DNA of 16,777 nucleotides from Hungateiclostridiaceae bacterium UBA3934 (GTDB taxonomy: Bacteria > Bacillota > Clostridia > Acetivibrionales > DTU013), in assembly GCA_002385815.1 (NCBI GenBank), contig DGEE01000073.1, positions 1 to 16,777 of the forward strand, in the 5' to 3' direction. A model generated the notes under the pieces. It saw nothing but the letters and a program-made list of their open reading frames with translations. It was not told the DNA's origin and searched no databases. Positions 5,901 to 13,340 of the stretch are shown here, in pieces (position 1 is the first letter of the stretch; the number at the start of each line of letters is the position of its first letter). The position numbers and the translations under genes are program-made.

Positions 5901-7451
5901 TTACAAAATCTCCCTGATCGTCACCGGCAGTATGTCGACGATATCGCCGGCAGTCATGCCGTGCATGCCCTTGTAATCAGCCACTGCATCGCCGGCTACT
6001 CCGTGCAGACAGACTCCTGCAGCCGCTGCTTCGCTGATCGGTACTCCCTGTGCGGCGATGCCTGCTATGATACCCGTGAGCACATCACCAGTACCGGCGG
6101 TGGCCATGCCGGCATTGCCTGTGACATTGATGAGCACCTGACCGCTGGGATATGCCACGATGGTTCTGCTGCCCTTCAGCACAACGACTACTCCATACTT
6201 CTGAGCAAATTCCGAGGCAGCACCGATCCTGTCGGACTGCACCTCTTTCACACTTGTCCCCATGAGCCTTGCCATCTCTCCGGGATGCGGCGTTATGACT
6301 GCAACTGTCTTTAGCTTGTTCAACACTGATGGATCCGAGGAGATGGCATTCAGTGCATCCGCATCCATCACAAGCGGTGCCCTGCAGTTCTCGATAACTG
6401 ATTCAACAACTTTCCTTATATCCCCAGAAGCCGTCAGACCAGGGCCTATCGCAACCACATCCATATCAGTCATCAGTTCGGCAATGTGCTCAGAGCATGA
6501 GGCTGACAGGCATCCGGTGCCATTGTCTTCAAGCGGTAGCACTATAGGCTCGGTCATTTTGGAAGCATACACAGATGTGAGGCTTTTCGGCACACCTGCA
6601 TATACGAGACCTGCGCCGACCCGCAGTGCAGACATGGAAGCAAGGCAGCCCGAACCAGTCATGCCTGTCGACCCTGTGACGATGAGGACCCTCCCATAGT
6701 CACCCTTGTTGCTGTCAGCCTTCCTCTGCGGTATCAATACCGATACGGTATCCAGGTCGATGGTGCTGATCCTTATGTGCTGTTTCCTGATTGCAGAGAC
6801 CGGTATGCCAATATCAGCCGTGATCAGCCTGCCGACATACTGGCAGCCCGGGTGCAGCAGCAATCCCAGCTTGGGCAGGCAGAAGGTCACTGTGGCATCA
6901 GCCCTGACACATACACCCCTGATACTTCCGTCGTTCCCGTCGACTCCGGAGGGTATGTCTATTGACAGTACAGGACTGCGGCAATCATTCATCCGTTCTA
7001 TGGTTTCCGCAGCAATCCCTGTGATATCCCTGCTGAGACCTGTTCCAAACAACCCGTCGATCACGAGGTCAGATATGTCCAGATCAAGCAGAAAACGACC
7101 ATGGTTGGTCTTGTCTTCCGTGATTTCCATGACATCGAGACCGATCTTCTCAAGGATCTCCATATTCAGCAGGGCGTCGCCGGACAGGCCTGTTTTCTCT
7201 CCCAGCAGATATACACTGACATTCGCCCTTTTGCTGTGGAGCAGCCTGGCTGCCGCGAATGCGTCACCGCCGTTGTTGCCCCTGCCGGCGACTATCGTGA
7301 CACGCTTGCCGGCACAACCGTCCATCATGGCCTGAGCCTGCGCAACTACTGCTGCCGCAGCATTTTCCATCAACAGTATCCCGGGTATGCCATACTCATT
7401 TATCGTACGTTCATCAATTTCTCTCATCTGTTCAGGTGATACTACTTCCAT
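5901..7451 (-). CDS. nnr: Bifunctional NAD(P)H-hydrate epimerase / ADP-dependent dehydratase
   Basis: This 516-residue fusion repairs damaged NADH and NADPH hydrates. Residues 1-215 are the YjeF_N epimerase domain: PEQMREID, IPGILLMENAA (22-32), GRGNNGGDAF (56-65), a conserved Asp in IDGLFGTGL (131-139) and IPSGVDG (166-172). Residues 240-516 are the ribokinase-like ADP-dependent dehydratase: KGDYGRVLIVTGS (249-261), GPGL (336-339), DADALN (363-368), TPHPGEMARL (387-396) and GTGD (453-456) with the catalytic Asp456. Length fits the bacterial fusion. I chose the ATG at 7451 because GGAGG lies 7 nt upstream and the homologous region begins there. An ATG at 7520 overlaps the stop of the upstream gene but lacks a ribosome site. 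Confidence 0.95.
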   Translation of the reverse strand: MEVVSPEQMREIDERTINEYGIPGILLMENAAAAVVAQAQAMMDGCAGKRVTIVAGRGNNGGDAFAAARLLHSKRANVSVYLLGEKTGLSGDALLNMEILEKIGLDVMEITEDKTNHGRFLLDLDISDLVIDGLFGTGLSRDITGIAAETIERMNDCRSPVLSIDIPSGVDGNDGSIRGVCVRADATVTFCLPKLGLLLHPGCQYVGRLITADIGIPVSAIRKQHIRISTIDLDTVSVLIPQRKADSNKGDYGRVLIVTGSTGMTGSGCLASMSALRVGAGLVYAGVPKSLTSVYASKMTEPIVLPLEDNGTGCLSASCSEHIAELMTDMDVVAIGPGLTASGDIRKVVESVIENCRAPLVMDADALNAISSDPSVLNKLKTVAVITPHPGEMARLMGTSVKEVQSDRIGAASEFAQKYGVVVVLKGSRTIVAYPSGQVLINVTGNAGMATAGTGDVLTGIIAGIAAQGVPISEAAAAGVCLHGVAGDAVADYKGMHGMTAGDIVDILPVTIREIL

Positions 7452-7516
7452 TTCCCGGCCTCCAATCTCAGATTCCCGTCGAAAACACACGGCATATAAC
7501 TTTTCCCGTCGCGACA

Positions 7517-8143
7517 TCATCGTTTTTTGAAGAATTCCATGTCCAGCTTTTCAAGCTCCTCCCCGCCCAACAGGTCGTGAAAATATGAATATATATCCTC
7601 ATCATCCTGTGAAAGCATTCCCTTCTCATCGATATATTCCCTCAGTTTCTCTCTGGTTTCCTCGATCAGCTTATCCAGTTCCTCTACTCTTTTTCTGTTT
7701 GAACGTATCTTATAATATACGATCTTCACCGTCAACTCCAGAAGCTCAAGATTTGCCTGCCTCAGCCTGTACGGCATTTCCCCGAGCTGTTCTTCTATAC
7801 TCTTTGCTCTTTTATTTATCCTTTTTATTTCACGCTCCGAATGCTTCATCTCTTCCCTGGCTGCTTCATTCCCTTTTTCAAAGGCCTCGGTCGTAAGCTC
7901 CATGATCCTGTTCATATGGTGTCTCTTAGCTGATGCGATCTCCTTCTGCTCGGCTGTAAGGCGGGCTTCCTCCTTCAGGAGCTCCCTGAGCTTCTGTTCA
8001 CTGCGCTCTATCGCCGGTGTCTTCTTGGTGTTGGCAAAAAGCTTGTTCCATCGTTCATCGAGGATAAGGAGCGATATATCATTTCTTCTCAGTGTGCCCA
8101 CATCGAATTTTCTTTTTCTCCCTAATTTCCATGGCAGCGGCAA
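7517..8143 (-). CDS. Uncharacterised coiled-coil protein, TTG start
   Basis: I do not recognise this 208-residue protein. Residues 1-20 are basic (LGRKRKF). From about 40 to 175 it is almost entirely charged, Glu/Lys/Arg-rich helix with leucine spacing typical of a coiled coil. It has no hydrophobic segment or signal peptide, so it is probably cytosolic or a peripheral partner. The C-terminus (175-208) is acidic and aromatic (DDEDIYSYFHDLLGGEEL). The start is TTG at 8143, supported by GGAGGTG 7 nt upstream. A nearby ATG at 8150 is in another frame. Its 5' end overlaps the pyruvyl-transferase gene by 22 nt, and the NnrE/NnrD gene starts 65 nt after its stop, so the three are probably cotranscribed. 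Confidence 0.75.
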   Translation of the reverse strand: MPLPWKLGRKRKFDVGTLRRNDISLLILDERWNKLFANTKKTPAIERSEQKLRELLKEEARLTAEQKEIASAKRHHMNRIMELTTEAFEKGNEAAREEMKHSEREIKRINKRAKSIEEQLGEMPYRLRQANLELLELTVKIVYYKIRSNRKRVEELDKLIEETREKLREYIDEKGMLSQDDEDIYSYFHDLLGGEELEKLDMEFFKKR

Positions 8144-9429
8144 TCGTCATCACCTCCCGGGATCAGCGCTTTTTTGAGGTATGACAGCGATTCATCCCGC
8201 TTTTCCTGCAATTTTTCCCTGACTCTCCTGTAATCGGCAGGTCCCTGATAATCACCGGATCCCTGACAACCGATGTGGCCTGTTTGACCGCTCAACAGGT
8301 TCCTGAAGCCGTCGACACCTGCAGAAACGGAATACAGGCGGGAAAGGAGTCCTGCTGCATCAAGGATATTGTACTGTCTCGAACCTCCGGCTTTTGAAGG
8401 ATCTCCGGAGGCTGCAAAGGACCAGAATTCCTTTTCAAAAATCAAAGAAAAGACAGTTCCGTGGAATGAATCGGTACAGACCACCGATGCACCTGAAAAC
8501 AGGGCCAGAAACTCACGCGGTCCGCAGTCAAGTATCTTGTGCTTTGTCTGCGGTACGACTCTTCTCGAACCGCAGAGCGATACCACAGGAAGACCATATT
8601 TTTCAGTAACTGCTCCCACATATCCTGCGTATTTCCTCGCATCTGTGATGAAATAGCAGAGAATATAGCCATCATCTGCTTTTCGCTGATCATCATACTG
8701 TTTTGGCTGGTCAGCGCCCGGGTCTGGCTGGGGTCTCCCCGGTTTCTCACAGACACTGCCCACGACCGGAAAGCCGCTGATTTTGTCTGCGGCTGCTGCG
8801 AGTCTGCTCCACTGCTGAGCAGTAAGGAGCAAAGTGGGATCGAGTACCGTGACCGCTTCCCGCCCCGCTATTTCCCTGATGATTATCTCGCCCTGTTTTT
8901 CCCTTGAGGAAAGGCAGTCAAATTTCTCAAGGTATCCTGCAAGCTCGTCCCTCTTGTCCTCAGGTATCGAGCTGATCCCAAAGCTCGGAGCGTAGGCCAC
9001 ACGTCTGCCGTTTTTGGCGAAATCCGCAAAAAACGCCGGGTCGTATGTCTTCTCACTGAAAATCAGCGGGTTCCATATCTGATCGCTGCCACAGACGTAG
9101 ACATCATACACGGGCGGATCTTCACGAAGTTCTTCATATGAACCATAGAATTTTTCGGAGAGCTTCATTTCGCTGGATACAAAGTCATTGAACCGGTCAT
9201 GCCTTTTTTTGAAACTGCTGTAGTTCAGTAATGTGTCGATATTCGAAAGGACAGACCTGGGCGACAGGCCTTTCCTGAAAATGCTGCTGCCCTCTATATT
9301 GTCTTTCCTGACATAGTTTATTATCTCGCAGTCCACCCCAAGGAGCCGTATCGCCTGCATAAGTGCGTATGCCTGCAATTGGGCCCCATAGTGATGGGCA
9401 TAGTGGAATGTCAATATACCTGCTTTCAT
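8122..9429 (-). CDS. Polysaccharide pyruvyl transferase family protein
   Basis: A 435-residue member of the PF04230 family (CsaB/WcaK type). Such proteins transfer pyruvate from PEP onto sugars of cell-surface glycans, forming ketals. Visible motifs are LTFHYAHHYGAQLQAYAL (6-23), VCGSDQIWNP (112-121), YAPSFGISS (146-154), a conserved DPTLLL (197-202), YILCYF (255-260) and the late TDSFHGTVFSL (319-329). Two stretches look inserted relative to the usual fold: a Pro/Gln/Asp-rich piece at about 225-253 and a Gly-rich piece at about 378-400. AGGAGG lies 10 nt before the ATG at 9429, which I chose over longer forms. The preceding FrhB-domain gene is a well-known partner type. The modified sugar is unknown. 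Confidence 0.88.
   Translation of the reverse strand: MKAGILTFHYAHHYGAQLQAYALMQAIRLLGVDCEIINYVRKDNIEGSSIFRKGLSPRSVLSNIDTLLNYSSFKKRHDRFNDFVSSEMKLSEKFYGSYEELREDPPVYDVYVCGSDQIWNPLIFSEKTYDPAFFADFAKNGRRVAYAPSFGISSIPEDKRDELAGYLEKFDCLSSREKQGEIIIREIAGREAVTVLDPTLLLTAQQWSRLAAAADKISGFPVVGSVCEKPGRPQPDPGADQPKQYDDQRKADDGYILCYFITDARKYAGYVGAVTEKYGLPVVSLCGSRRVVPQTKHKILDCGPREFLALFSGASVVCTDSFHGTVFSLIFEKEFWSFAASGDPSKAGGSRQYNILDAAGLLSRLYSVSAGVDGFRNLLSGQTGHIGCQGSGDYQGPADYRRVREKLQEKRDESLSYLKKALIPGGDDDCRCHGN
8151..8157 (-). promoter_or_regulatory. Ribosome binding site deciding the TTG start of the coiled-coil protein
   Basis: GGAGGTG on the reverse strand sits 7 nt before TTG at 8143, inside the end of the upstream reading frame. 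This suggests translational coupling to the pyruvyl-transferase gene. Confidence 0.7.
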
Positions 9430-9772
9430 ACCGAATATACCTCCTGCCGGCTGATAGTACTGATTTGCCAAATCGTGCGACGCCGATTGTCTGTTGCCCC
9501 GGCCCGGCCATCCATCTGGACCTTTTAAACATCCAGGCTGCCGTATCCCTCTCCATGAGATACTCCCCGCAACCACAGGTGAGCAGAAGTCTCTATACCG
9601 CGGCAGTCACCACATAGTTCTCTCTCTTGTCAGCAACCTGGCATCAGTTGTCGTCAGCAGTTTCATGTCGTGGCAGTCACCGCGTTAATCAGCCACTGTT
9701 AATAGTCTTCAGTATTAATATCGGCAAAACAGGCCGTCGTGAGTACAGGTATCAGCGACTGTAGTCCCGGAC
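9430..9772. other. 343-nt gap between FrhB-domain and pyruvyl-transferase genes
   Basis: No convincing coding region lies here. It contains a 10-nt direct repeat GGCAGTCACC (9602-9611 and 9672-9681), two GTTAAT copies 14 bp apart (9684 and 9698), a TTAATA/TATTAA inverted pair (9699-9718) and the weak promoter listed below. It may be the leader of the downstream gene or a decayed remnant. Confidence 0.5.
9699..9727 (-). promoter_or_regulatory. Weak promoter candidate for the pyruvyl-transferase gene
   Basis: Reverse-strand TTGCCG (9727-9722), 17 nt, TATTAA (9704-9699). Each hexamer matches consensus at 4 of 6 positions. The leader to the ATG at 9429 would be about 260 nt. Confidence 0.3.
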
Positions 9773-11002
9773 TCAAGCCCTGCCCAGCATTTTTTTAATA
9801 ATGCATTTGAGCCTGTATTTTATGCTTGTATTGTCCATGTATTTTCTTCTCAGCCTGTCAAAATCAAACCCCTTTTTCATGTCCGCAAAAAACCTGGCCC
9901 TCGCTGCCGGCTCAGGCAGTGATGAAGTGAGTCTGGGGTTGTATCTGATGGCATCCTCCAAAGCGTATTCAACAGTTTCCGCACGGTCGGACAAAGCTGC
10001 CAGCGCATTTTCACCAGCTTCGCTGTGGATTATTACGAGTGATATCCCCCTGTCATCGTCTCCAACCGCCTGTCTCCCGAGCTTTTCAACGCCCCAGAAA
10101 TCGGCCAGTGTCAGGTCGGCATGCGAATTGTGGAGCTTGAATCTGCAGTCAAAGCAGGACTTCCTGGTGAACAGGTTTTTGAAATAGCCCATTGCATAGA
10201 TCTCATTGTTGAGCTTTACCAGGTATCTGCTGCCGTTTGAGAATACGATGTTCATGCGGGGCACTCTCCAGCCGCCGGATTTGTCGCGGAAGGATATCGA
10301 CGATATGGCGCTGTCATGCCTGTCCTTCATATAATCGAGATACATCCTCCAGACCTTCGGAGACGGCACTCCGAAGCATGCGAGGTCACATGCGGTCAGA
10401 TCTGCATATTCTTTTCCGAGGAAAGCCTTAAGACCTGCGATCTGACATGGCGTACCACAAAACAGGACCTTTCTTCCGTTTTTGAGGTGTTTTTCAGCCT
10501 CTCTGAAAGCTTCACCTGTCTCGCTCTGTACATATTTTGACCGCCTCAGATCATCCAGATCACCGATGCTTTCTATATATCTGTGTTTTACATTGAATTC
10601 GCCGTCAAAGGCCGCACCGAACACGACACCGCCATCTTCGAGGGTCCTCCTGGCAAGCTCTGTGAATATCCCTCCGGAGGAGCTTTTTTCTCTTGTGTCA
10701 TCATCTTCGGAATAACAGGCAAAAGCCCTTTTTCCGTCCAGCGGAGGCACAACAGAGGCTTCACCGGTGACAAATTTCGCTGAACCATCTTCGTCCACAG
10801 CGATGCTGCGTGTATTCTCAAAAGCGATATTGACAGGGCATGTCCTTCTGCATATACCGCAGTCATTACATCGCTGCTGATCGATTTTCGGAAACAGGAA
10901 GCCTTCCTCATCTGCTTCCATCGTTACGGCACCTTTGGGGCAAATCTGGCTGCAGGCCCCACACCCCGTACATTGCCTGATATCATAAATTATCTGTTTC
11001 AT
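9773..11002 (-). CDS. FrhB/FdhB-domain iron-sulfur protein with two 4Fe-4S clusters
   Basis: A 409-residue protein of the coenzyme F420 hydrogenase / dehydrogenase beta-subunit family (PF04432 type). Two ferredoxin motifs open it: CTGCGACSQICP (Cys11, 14, 17, 21) and CNDCGICRRTCP (Cys45, 48, 51, 55). The FrhB core follows with SSSGGIF (107-113), KYVQS (156-160), LFCGTPCQIAGL (180-191) and later a CFDC pair and LADFWGVEK. In glycan loci such proteins are commonly paired with polysaccharide pyruvyl transferases, as here, and are assumed to do a redox step on a sugar or its carrier. There is no sign of the hydrogenase partners, so F420 hydrogenase activity is not claimed. AAGGGG lies about 10 nt before the ATG. 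An extended -10 promoter lies just upstream. Confidence 0.92.
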   Translation of the reverse strand: MKQIIYDIRQCTGCGACSQICPKGAVTMEADEEGFLFPKIDQQRCNDCGICRRTCPVNIAFENTRSIAVDEDGSAKFVTGEASVVPPLDGKRAFACYSEDDDTREKSSSGGIFTELARRTLEDGGVVFGAAFDGEFNVKHRYIESIGDLDDLRRSKYVQSETGEAFREAEKHLKNGRKVLFCGTPCQIAGLKAFLGKEYADLTACDLACFGVPSPKVWRMYLDYMKDRHDSAISSISFRDKSGGWRVPRMNIVFSNGSRYLVKLNNEIYAMGYFKNLFTRKSCFDCRFKLHNSHADLTLADFWGVEKLGRQAVGDDDRGISLVIIHSEAGENALAALSDRAETVEYALEDAIRYNPRLTSSLPEPAARARFFADMKKGFDFDRLRRKYMDNTSIKYRLKCIIKKMLGRA

Positions 11003-11028
11003 ACCTCTGCATCCCCTTCAATATGTAT

Positions 11029-11037
11029 ATTATAACA
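11029..11037 (-). promoter_or_regulatory. Extended -10 promoter for the FrhB-domain gene
   Basis: Reverse-strand TGTTATAAT is a perfect extended -10. No good -35 lies at 17 nt. The start codon follows about 27 nt after the -10, leaving a very short leader. It may drive the whole run down to alr. Confidence 0.6.
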
Positions 11038-11049
11038 CCTTGTTCGGAG

Positions 11050-11074
11050 AAAGTTTTTTGTTTGTAAAAACTTT
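11050..11074. repeat. A/T-rich 9-bp inverted repeat in a divergent promoter region
   Basis: AAAGTTTTT (11050-11058) and AAAAACTTT (11066-11074) around a 7-nt loop, just upstream of the FrhB-gene -10. It could be an operator for the divergent pair. A second perfect palindrome, CCGGGATCCCGG, lies at 11096-11107. Confidence 0.4.
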
Positions 11075-11141
11075 TGCACACACACTGATTATTTCCCGGG
11101 ATCCCGGTCCATGATTACTGGCCGCGGCCTGAACGAATCTC

Positions 11142-11170
11142 TCGACTCATGAGTCTGTATATGGTAGAAT
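11142..11170 (+). promoter_or_regulatory. Promoter of the GT4-DUF4330-Wzy operon, with palindrome
   Basis: TCGACT (11142-11147), a 17-nt spacer and TAGAAT (11165-11170), the latter preceded by TGG as an extended -10. The 12-bp palindrome GACTCATGAGTC (11144-11155) overlaps the -35 and spacer, a natural place for a repressor. The start codon is 52 nt downstream of the -10. Confidence 0.55.
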
Positions 11171-11222
11171 ATTATGCAGTTAATACAGAGGATAAGACGT
11201 CCTCGGGCTGGACGGTGTAAAT

Positions 11223-12356
11223 ATGCTTAAGATCTTGCATTTACTGAATTACCTCGGCAGCGGAGGATCGGAAAAATACATCTATTCACTGGCTAAAAAG
11301 CTCCACGGCAAATTATGTGAGTTCTATATAGCATATTCCGATGACGGCCCGGGGCGAAGCATGTTTGAAGAACTCGGGATAAAAATGATACCGCTGCGGA
11401 TGAACAGCCCTGTCGACATGAAGGCAGCCCGGCAGCTAAAGAAACTTTGCAGACAGCTTTCGATAAATGTCATCCATACTCATTTCCTCAGAGAGAACTA
11501 CATAAGCATATTGTCAAAAATAGCGGGAAACAGGGTCACCATAATAAACACGAGGCATATGCTGTTTGAGAATAGCAGAAAAGTCGTGCTGCTCAACCGG
11601 GTCTTCACTCTATTCAACAGCCGAATCATTGCCGTCAGCGGACATGTAAGGGACAGGCTCATCAGAGAAGGCATCAGCGAAAAAAAGATATCTATGATAT
11701 ACAACGGGGTAGATCCCGATGAATGGAATTGTTCATCTCCAGCCAATTTCAGAAAGGATATGGGTATCGCTGATGAAGATATGCTGATAACTTCCGTATC
11801 AAGGTTTTCACCGGAAAAAGGCCATGATTTCATCATCGACGTTATCGGCTACATGAAGAAAAACAGCAGTGCCCTTGGCCTCACAGGCAAAAAGTACAAG
11901 TTCGCACTTGCAGGCGTAGGACCGCTGGAGGAAGCTATCAAAGAAAAGATAAAAGCCAACGGACTTCAGGATGATGTATTCCTCCCGGGGTATGTGGACA
12001 ACGTCAAAGAGATGCTCAGGGATTCCGATATATTTATAGCACATTCGGAGAATGAAGCCCTCGGTATAGCCATACTCGAAGCGATGGCATCGGGGTTGCC
12101 GGTCATAACCACTGACAGCGGCGGCACATCCGAGATCGTAAATGAACGCGAACAGACAGGTATCCTCGTGGATTACGGGGATGTGCAGGGTTATGCGGCA
12201 GGCCTTGCTATGCTGATTAATGACAGCCAGCTCAGAAGAAAATATTCGGATAATGGAATGAGGATCGTCAAAGAGAGATTCAGCCTTGATAAAACCGTTG
12301 CCGAAACATATAATCTTTATGAACTGAGCAGGAAAGGAGCAAAGGATGATAGATAA
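11223..12356 (+). CDS. Glycosyltransferase family 4 protein
   Basis: This 377-residue GT-B fold enzyme transfers a sugar from a nucleotide-sugar donor to a glycan or lipid-linked acceptor at the cytoplasmic membrane face. The N-terminal lobe shows the glycine loop NYLGSGGSEKYI (9-20) and VIHTHFLRENYI (83-94). The C-terminal lobe shows IYNGVDPDEW (159-168), SRFSPEKGHD (193-202), LAGVGPL (229-235) and the EX7E signature from Glu278 to Glu286 in HSENEALGIAILEAMASG. It is the first gene of an operon: the next start overlaps its end by 11 nt. GGTG lies about 7 nt before the ATG. The linkage made is unknown. Confidence 0.93.
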   Translation: MLKILHLLNYLGSGGSEKYIYSLAKKLHGKLCEFYIAYSDDGPGRSMFEELGIKMIPLRMNSPVDMKAARQLKKLCRQLSINVIHTHFLRENYISILSKIAGNRVTIINTRHMLFENSRKVVLLNRVFTLFNSRIIAVSGHVRDRLIREGISEKKISMIYNGVDPDEWNCSSPANFRKDMGIADEDMLITSVSRFSPEKGHDFIIDVIGYMKKNSSALGLTGKKYKFALAGVGPLEEAIKEKIKANGLQDDVFLPGYVDNVKEMLRDSDIFIAHSENEALGIAILEAMASGLPVITTDSGGTSEIVNEREQTGILVDYGDVQGYAAGLAMLINDSQLRRKYSDNGMRIVKERFSLDKTVAETYNLYELSRKGAKDDR

Positions 12357-12834
12357 AAACGGGAAACTGTTCGGCAGAATAAATATCATAGACCTTTTCT
12401 TCCTTGTGATAATACTGGCCGCGGCTCTGTTCATCCTGTTCAGGGCGGGAGTGTTCTCGCCTGAAAAAACCGCAGCTCCGGAAGAAAAAATACTGCTGAC
12501 CATGTTTCAGGAAGAAGTTAATACATTTACAGCTTCAAATGTCAAGCCAGGTGATCCTGTTACGGAATCCTTCCAGAACATCAGCTTTGGTGAACTGGTA
12601 GATATCGAGATCAGCGACTCCATCAACTGGGGAGCCGATCAGGAGGGCAAACAGGTCAGGACAAAGAAAGACGGATTCGTTTCCGTCAAACTGGTAATGG
12701 AAACACCGGGGAAAGCAGGTCCCTCAGGGATTACGATCGGAGGCGCAAAATACTATGTCGGCCAGTTTCTTGTGATCAGGGTCGGCACATCTGCTTTCTA
12801 CGCAAGGATAGACAGTGCGGAGCAAATAAACTGA
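12346..12834 (+). CDS. DUF4330 family membrane protein (first copy)
   Basis: A 162-residue protein that opens IDKNGKLFGRINIIDLFF, the typical DUF4330 beginning. One membrane segment (about 14-33) is followed by an extracytoplasmic beta-rich domain of about 115 residues, including FGELVDIEIS and YYVGQFLVIRVGT. The family has no known activity; it turns up next to exopolysaccharide genes. The ATG overlaps the end of the glycosyltransferase gene, with AGGAGCAAAGG just upstream, so the two are coupled. It shares length, layout and the YYVGQ motif with the next gene. Confidence 0.85.
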   Translation: MIDKNGKLFGRINIIDLFFLVIILAAALFILFRAGVFSPEKTAAPEEKILLTMFQEEVNTFTASNVKPGDPVTESFQNISFGELVDIEISDSINWGADQEGKQVRTKKDGFVSVKLVMETPGKAGPSGITIGGAKYYVGQFLVIRVGTSAFYARIDSAEQIN

Positions 12835-12843
12835 TAAGGTGGG

Positions 12844-13329
12844 ATGGATACGATGTTCAGGAAAAGATCCTTTTGGATAGTGATAGCGGTCATTGCGATA
12901 GTGGCGGTCGGCATCATCGGGGTGTCCGGCAAATTCGCAAAGGCTAAGGTGGGCGCACCTGCAGCTGCCAAAGATAAAATCATAATCACCTTTTACATGG
13001 AAAACACACCTGACTGCACCATAGATGCAATCGATACAGGTGACCAGGTAAGGGAGCAGATACAAAACTCCAATTTCGGGAAGGTTATAGCGATCGAACG
13101 GGGCGAATCCGTTTTCTGGGCAAACAAGGATTCCGGTGAATTCGTGGCCTCTCCGAGAGAAGGCTACTCCTCGCTGACCCTGACCATGGAAGCTCTCGGT
13201 ACCATCAACGAAAACGGAGTTTCCATAGACAAATCAGTGTACTATGTGGGACAGACCATCTCGCTCTATGCAGGCAACAGCTATCTCAAGGACGGAAGGA
13301 TATCCAGCATAGAAAAAGCCGCTGATTAA
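12844..13329 (+). CDS. DUF4330-like membrane protein (second, diverged copy)
   Basis: A 161-residue protein with an N-terminal membrane segment (about 10-28) and an outer domain that aligns by eye with the preceding gene. Both have a strand near residue 47 (IIITFYMEN versus ILLTMFQEE), then a GD(Q/P)V block, an NFGKVIAIE versus SFGELVDIE block, and YYVGQ near the end. It lacks the family's opening MIDK..GKLFGRINIIDL phrase, so it is a diverged duplicate. AAGGTGGG precedes the ATG at 12844. A second in-frame ATG at 12853 is possible. The two may form a hetero-oligomer at the membrane; that is inference. Confidence 0.75.
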   Translation: MDTMFRKRSFWIVIAVIAIVAVGIIGVSGKFAKAKVGAPAAAKDKIIITFYMENTPDCTIDAIDTGDQVREQIQNSNFGKVIAIERGESVFWANKDSGEFVASPREGYSSLTLTMEALGTINENGVSIDKSVYYVGQTISLYAGNSYLKDGRISSIEKAAD

Positions 13330-13340
13330 GGATGATTACA

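Noticed and set aside
8148..8150. ATG start for the coiled-coil gene
   Set aside because: It is in a different frame from the long open frame and lies directly against the GGAGGTG site; the TTG at 8143 has the right spacing and frame.
9773..11002. True coenzyme F420 hydrogenase beta subunit
   Set aside because: No hydrogenase subunits or F420 genes are near. The two-ferredoxin FrhB-domain form beside a pyruvyl transferase is typical of glycan loci.
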